A stretch of DNA of 34,955 nucleotides from Betaproteobacteria bacterium (GTDB lineage Bacteria; Pseudomonadota; Gammaproteobacteria; Burkholderiales; SG8-39), in NCBI GenBank assembly GCA_029863065.1, contig JAOTWE010000005.1, positions 1-34,955 of the forward strand. Reading direction: 5' to 3'. The notes under the pieces are model-generated. The model was not told the origin of the DNA. It saw only the letters and a list, made by a program, of their open reading frames with translations, and searched no databases. Each line of letters starts with the position of its first letter. Positions within the stretch are counted from its first letter, which is position 1. This document shows, one piece after another, positions 31,124 to 34,955 of this stretch. The translations under genes and the position numbers were made by a program.

Positions 31124-33645
31124 AGCTTCCGGGCTCGGTCTGGTGGCGTTGGGTGCGCGCGCGGCTTGCGGCGCGGCCGGACACGGAGCACGAGCAGGCA
31201 ATCGTGCGCGTGGCGATCGGTGCGTTGCTCGGCCTTTACCTACTGCCCGAGATCCTTGATCGGCACGCCGAGGGCCTGCCCGAGCGGCATATCCTGGTAT
31301 GGATCAGCTTCCTGGTTGCCTCGACGGTCATTTTCGGCGCAATTCTCGCGTCTCCGCGCGCATCGCCGGCGCGTCGCGTCGTCGGCACAGTCCTCGATAC
31401 CGCCACCCTCAGCTGGTGCATTGCGTATTTCCAAGAGCTGGGCATTCCGCTCTTCCTCGTCTACCTCTGGGTCACCTACGGCAACGGCTTTCGCTACGGC
31501 GCGCGTTACCTCCTGATATCGCTGGTTCTGAGCATGCTTGGATTCGCGGCGGCGCTGAACGTGAGCGAGTACTGGCAGGCGCGTCTCAACGTCGGCGTCG
31601 GCATGATGGTCGGATTCGTCGCCTTGAGCCTGTACGTGCTGACGCTCGTAAGGCGCATGTTCGACGCCATCGATCGCGCCGAAGCCGCCAACCAAGCTAA
31701 ACGCCGCTTCATCTCCGTGGTCAGCCACGAGATGCGTACTCCCCTGAACGCCATTATTGGCATGGCCGACCTGATGCGCGACACGCCGCTCACGCGCGAG
31801 CAGGCGGACATGCTGCAGACGCTGCGCGGCTCGAGCCAGGTGATGCTGGGCCTGGTGGAGGACGTGCTCGATTTTTCCAAGATCGAGGCCGGCAAGCTGG
31901 TGCTGGAGCGCACCGACTTCGATCTGCACGCGCTCGTCAACAGCACCAGCCGCATCCTGCAGGCGCAGGCGCAGGCGAAGAGCATCGAGTTCGTCGTGTC
32001 AATCATGCCGGAGGTGCCGCCGGGGTTGCGCGGCGACGCGCACCACCTGCGCCAGGTACTCATCAATCTTGCCGGCAACGCGGTCAAGTTCACCGAGCGC
32101 GGCAGCGTCACCGTGCACGTGTCGCTACAGGATGAGACGGACACGCGCGTGCGCCTCAAGTTCTCGGTGCGAGACACGGGCGTCGGCATTGCGCCGGAAG
32201 CGCAGCAGCGCATCTTCGACAGCTTTACGCAGGCGGACCAGTCCACCACGCGGCGCTTCGGCGGCACGGGCCTCGGCACCACGATCGCCAAGCAGCTGGT
32301 CGAGCTGATGGGCGGGCGCATCGGCCTGGAGAGCGCGGTCGGTCTGGGAAGCACGTTCTGGTTCGAAAGTGCATTCGACAAGCAACCGGAGCGCGCGGGC
32401 GCCGGTGCCGGCGAGCTCGCGCTGGCGCGCGTGATGCTGATCGGCTTCCCGCCTGCGAGCGCGCAGCCTGTCGAGCAAGCGCTCGCGACATGGGGCGCAG
32501 TAGCGGTGCGCGCCGCTTCGGTGGACGAAGGCGCGGACCGGCTGGTCGCCGACATCGCGCTCGCCAAGCCCTACCACAGCGTGCTCCTGTACTCCGAGCA
32601 CGGGGACGCAGAGCTGGCGCGGCGCCTGCGCCGGGCGGCACCCGAGCCCGCGCCGCCCTCGGTGCTTGCAGTCCCGCGCGAAGCCGAAGTGCAGCGTTTT
32701 GCCGCGCTCTCGGCAGGCTTCAGCGCGGTGCTCGAGCTGCCCGCGGAGACGCGCCAGCTGTTCAACGTGCTGCACTCGATTTCGTCGACGGACGAGGTAC
32801 GCGAGGGCGTGGTGCGGCTGCAGGACTACGCCAAGCGCGACCAGGACGCGAAACGCCTCAATGTTCTGATAGCGGACGACAATCACACCAATCGCGAGGT
32901 GCTTGGCAAAATCCTCGAGCGCGGCGGCCACGCGGTCACCCGCGTCGCCGATGGCGACCAGGCGCTGGACGCGTTGGAGGCCGGCCGCTTCGACATCGTG
33001 CTGCTTGATCGCAACATGCCGGGTTTGAGCGGGCTGGAGACGCTGCAGGCGATCCGCCTCATGACCCGCGGCCGCGAGCGTTTGCCGGTGGTCATATTGT
33101 CCGCGGACGTGACGGTCGAAGCACGGCGCGAGTGCCTCGAGGCCGGCGCCGACAGTTTCGTGCCCAAGCCCGTGGAGGCGATGCGCCTGCTGGACGAGTT
33201 GCGCACCCTTACGGCCGGCGCGCCCAGGGAGGCGCCGCGCACGGCTCTGCCCGCCGGCAGCACGGTGCCCGCCGCTGCGGCGGAGGTCGTGAACCCGGAA
33301 ACGCTGACGCACCTGGAGGAGCTCGGCTCCACGCCAGACTTTCTCGAGCGCCTGGTGGGGGTGTTCGTGGCCGACAGCCTGTCACTGCTGGCGAAGATGG
33401 AGGCGGCGGTGGCCGCGCGCAATTTCGGCGAATTCCGTTCGCATCTGCACGCGATGAAAGGCTCGGCGGCGAGCATCGGCACAGAGCGCCTGACGCGGCT
33501 TTGCGCCAGTCTCGGAAAGTACTCGGACGCGGAACTGAGGCTGCAGTCGGCAGGTCTGATGCACTCGCTGAGCGAGGAGTTCGAGCTGGGCCGCTCGGCG
33601 CTGGAGCGCCACGTGCAGGAGAAGAGCAGCAGGTCGGCAAGCTAG
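31120..33645 (+). CDS. rpfC: RpfC-type hybrid sensor histidine kinase (TM-HisKA-HATPase-REC-HPt)
   Basis: Predicted inner-membrane DSF sensor of 841 residues. About five membrane helices lie within 27-178, and the periplasmic loops are very short, as in RpfC. They are followed by HisKA with His203 (SVVSHEMRTPLN) and an HATPase with LINLAGNAVKF, DTGVGIAP and GGTGLGTTIAKQL. A receiver-like but degenerate segment spans about 434-555, then comes a true receiver at about 580-695 with Asp630 (LLDRNMPG) and Lys683, and an HPt domain at about 725-835 with His777 (HLHAMKGSAASIG). It is longer than the classical RpfC because of the extra receiver-like segment. The ATG overlaps the rpfG stop by 4 nt, so they form an operon. 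Identification rests on architecture and on the neighbouring RpfF-like gene. Confidence 0.85.
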   Translation: MKLPGSVWWRWVRARLAARPDTEHEQAIVRVAIGALLGLYLLPEILDRHAEGLPERHILVWISFLVASTVIFGAILASPRASPARRVVGTVLDTATLSWCIAYFQELGIPLFLVYLWVTYGNGFRYGARYLLISLVLSMLGFAAALNVSEYWQARLNVGVGMMVGFVALSLYVLTLVRRMFDAIDRAEAANQAKRRFISVVSHEMRTPLNAIIGMADLMRDTPLTREQADMLQTLRGSSQVMLGLVEDVLDFSKIEAGKLVLERTDFDLHALVNSTSRILQAQAQAKSIEFVVSIMPEVPPGLRGDAHHLRQVLINLAGNAVKFTERGSVTVHVSLQDETDTRVRLKFSVRDTGVGIAPEAQQRIFDSFTQADQSTTRRFGGTGLGTTIAKQLVELMGGRIGLESAVGLGSTFWFESAFDKQPERAGAGAGELALARVMLIGFPPASAQPVEQALATWGAVAVRAASVDEGADRLVADIALAKPYHSVLLYSEHGDAELARRLRRAAPEPAPPSVLAVPREAEVQRFAALSAGFSAVLELPAETRQLFNVLHSISSTDEVREGVVRLQDYAKRDQDAKRLNVLIADDNHTNREVLGKILERGGHAVTRVADGDQALDALEAGRFDIVLLDRNMPGLSGLETLQAIRLMTRGRERLPVVILSADVTVEARRECLEAGADSFVPKPVEAMRLLDELRTLTAGAPREAPRTALPAGSTVPAAAAEVVNPETLTHLEELGSTPDFLERLVGVFVADSLSLLAKMEAAVAARNFGEFRSHLHAMKGSAASIGTERLTRLCASLGKYSDAELRLQSAGLMHSLSEEFELGRSALERHVQEKSSRSAS

Positions 33646-33901
33646 GCGGGTGCCCGCCACGTCAGGCAGCCGATCGGTTGAACGGCGCCGCCGCCTCGAT
33701 TTCTTCCGAAGAAGGCGTCATTGCGACTTTCCAAGTTGCCGCAGCGGCCGGTGAAGCAGCAATTTTACATTGCGCGCTGCCGATCACGAGCGTGCGGGCG
33801 GTCCGTCGCGCTAACCAGCGGGGGTGTTCTTATTCACTGTTACGGCAAGCGAAGCGACAGCGAGGATACAATCTCGGCGCTTGCTTGTCGGGGGGAAGGC
33901 G
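33646..33901. other. Intergenic region between rpfC and the di-iron oxidase-like gene
   Basis: 256 bp without a recognised gene. It holds a short minus-strand ORF of 19 codons (33662-33721), MTPSSEEIEAAAPFNRSAA, with GGAAAG upstream of its ATG. An imperfect inverted repeat GCAAT-TTTAC-ATTGC lies at 33759-33773, and a TACAAT box at 33867-33872 may serve the next gene. The base composition is less GC-rich than the flanking genes. The size is enough for a promoter, so the downstream gene is probably transcribed separately from rpfGC. Confidence 0.4.
33867..33872 (+). promoter_or_regulatory. Possible -10 box for the di-iron oxidase-like gene
   Basis: TACAAT (in GGATACAATCTC) lies 29 nt before the GTG start, with GGGGGAAGG as Shine-Dalgarno between. 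No -35 at standard spacing. Confidence 0.35.
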
Positions 33902-34567
33902 GTGTCGTTCTTCATCACGCTGATTGAGAGCTCCGACGCCAGCCGGCGCGCGCTCGAGGCGGAGCCACGCGTGCACGCCATGGTCCGCGACGGCCTGACG
34001 CTCGAGGAATACCGGGCCTTCCTGCACGAGCTGTATCACATCGTGTGGCATTTCTGCCCGGTCATGGCCGCGGCCGCGGCGCGTTGCGGAGACGAGTTCC
34101 GCGAAGTGCGCTACGCGCTTTACGAGCGTATCGAGCAGGAGAAGGGGCACGAGGACTGGGTTCTGGAAGACGTCGAGGCAATGGGAGGCGATGTCTCCGC
34201 GGTGCGTGCCATGCTGCCGAGCGCTCCGATGCAGGCGATGACGGCGTACAACTACTATGCGGCGGAACATGTGCATCCGTGCTCGGTGCTCGGCATGCTC
34301 TTCGTGCTCGAGGTGATCGCCTCGGTGTATGGCGGGCGCTTGGCGGGCGCGATCGCGCGCAAGATCGGGCGCGATGCGGCGGCGGGCGGCTTCAAATTCT
34401 TGTCTTCTCACGCCACCATGGAGCTCGACCACATGGCGAGCCTCAACCGCCTGGTGAACAAGATCGAGGACCCCGCCGCGCAGGCGGCCATCGTCCACTC
34501 GACGAACGTGAACTTCCATCAGTTCGGCCAGATCTTCAGGGCCGGCGGTCCCCTGGGTCCGGGTTAG
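33902..34567 (+). CDS. Heme-oxygenase-like di-iron oxidase (HDO/TenA-PqqC fold) family protein
   Basis: An all-helical 221-residue protein of the iron-containing redox enzyme type, with regularly spaced acidic and histidine residues able to bind two irons: Glu43 and His46 (HELYHIVWH), Glu80/His83 (EQEKGHEDW), Glu122-His123 (YAAEHVHP), His170 and Glu174/Asp176/His177 (HATMELDHM). HDO enzymes oxidise varied substrates; UndA in this superfamily acts on medium-chain fatty acids. No substrate can be read from this sequence. The GTG at 33902 has GGGGGAAGG just upstream; the ORF track's earlier start is not supported. It sits between rpfC and the convergent rpfF-like gene (4-nt gap), suggesting a link to DSF chemistry, which is inference. 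Confidence 0.8.
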   Translation: MSFFITLIESSDASRRALEAEPRVHAMVRDGLTLEEYRAFLHELYHIVWHFCPVMAAAAARCGDEFREVRYALYERIEQEKGHEDWVLEDVEAMGGDVSAVRAMLPSAPMQAMTAYNYYAAEHVHPCSVLGMLFVLEVIASVYGGRLAGAIARKIGRDAAAGGFKFLSSHATMELDHMASLNRLVNKIEDPAAQAAIVHSTNVNFHQFGQIFRAGGPLGPG

Positions 34568-34571
34568 GCGC

Positions 34572-34955
34572 TCAGCCGGCGGCCGCCAGTGCCTCGGCGG
34601 CAATATCGGTGATATCGCCTTGCTCCATGCGCCGCATCTGCGCGCGCACCACCCGGCCCATCATGCGCAGGTCCTTGTCTTCCAGACGCAGGGCGCAATC
34701 CACCCAGGTGTCGGCGACGGCGTCCAGCTCCTCGCGCTTTACCGGGAATACTTGCTGGCGCGCACGCAGCACGCCTTGCAGGCCGTTACGGCGCTTGGCG
34801 TTCGCGGCGATCCAGTCGCGCACTGCGGTTTCGCCCTCGCCATCCTTTGCCAGTACGTCGACCACGCCCATTTCATGCAGCTTGGCGGCCGGCAGCACGC
34901 GCCCGGACAAGATCAGGCTTTCCGCCTCGCGCATGCCGATACGCCGCGCGAGCAG
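34572..34955 (-). CDS. rpfF: Crotonase-fold protein, probable DSF synthase RpfF (C-terminal part)
   Basis: The minus-strand frame is open to the window end (LLARRIGMREAESLILSGR...) and ends in TGA at 34572, showing the last 127 residues. AEKIILSG-type helix, KLHEMGVVDVLAKDGEGETAVRDWI and a long helical tail are typical of enoyl-CoA hydratase/isomerase superfamily C-termini and resemble RpfF as I recall it. The catalytic glutamates of RpfF lie upstream and cannot be seen. The neighbouring rpfG-rpfC pair makes DSF synthase much more likely than a generic enoyl-CoA hydratase. The gene is convergent to the di-iron oxidase-like gene. Confidence 0.75.
   Translation of the reverse strand: MLARRIGMREAESLILSGRVLPAAKLHEMGVVDVLAKDGEGETAVRDWIAANAKRRNGLQGVLRARQQVFPVKREELDAVADTWVDCALRLEDKDLRMMGRVVRAQMRRMEQGDITDIAAEALAAAG

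Overview
The window reads as chromosome of a betaproteobacterium (Burkholderiales/Nitrosomonadales type). The basis is high-GC coding sequence throughout, the order ftsA-ftsZ-lpxC / DUF721 / M23 peptidase / secA / argJ, the cluster ccsA-corC-pilC-pilD-coaE-zapD-yacG, and queA-tgt-yajC-secD-secF. Genes are packed tightly, with many 1-8 nt overlaps and several GTG or TTG starts. Almost everything left of the tRNA is core housekeeping sequence. No CRISPR array, rRNA, transposase or prophage gene was seen.

Layout. 1-2733: end of the division/cell-wall cluster (ftsA 3' end, ftsZ), then lpxC and a small two-helix membrane protein. 2660-9972: a divergent DUF721/DciA-like gene, an M23 peptidase, secA, argJ, a DUF815 AAA ATPase and a Nudix-ThiE fusion. 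9969-15963 (minus): ccsA-like, CNNM/CorC, pilC, pilD, coaE, zapD, yacG. The pilB that I would expect between corC and pilC is absent. 15982-24494: ffh, corA (minus), an aminotransferase, nudJ, mnmA, a 28-bp perfect inverted repeat, a GST and a uracil-DNA glycosylase (both minus), purB and a secreted alpha/beta-hydrolase-like protein. 24521-29787 (minus): queA, tgt, yajC, secD, secF. 29827-29913: tRNA-Leu(CAA).

The most interesting part is 30032-34955. Right after the tRNA lies what looks like a complete diffusible-signal-factor (DSF) quorum-sensing module. It has an RpfG-type receiver/HD-GYP response regulator, an RpfC-type multi-domain hybrid sensor kinase with a C-terminal HPt, and, convergent at the window edge, the C-terminal part of a crotonase-fold protein that best fits RpfF (DSF synthase). 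Between sensor and synthase sits a heme-oxygenase-like di-iron oxidase family protein. No classical Rpf locus I know of has this gene. It could modify or consume the fatty-acid signal, but that is inference.

At the regulatory scale, several genes (purB, queA, GST) have a TATAAT box only 7-11 nt ahead of the start codon with no Shine-Dalgarno, suggesting leaderless or near-leaderless transcripts. queA and tRNA-Leu share a symmetric back-to-back promoter.
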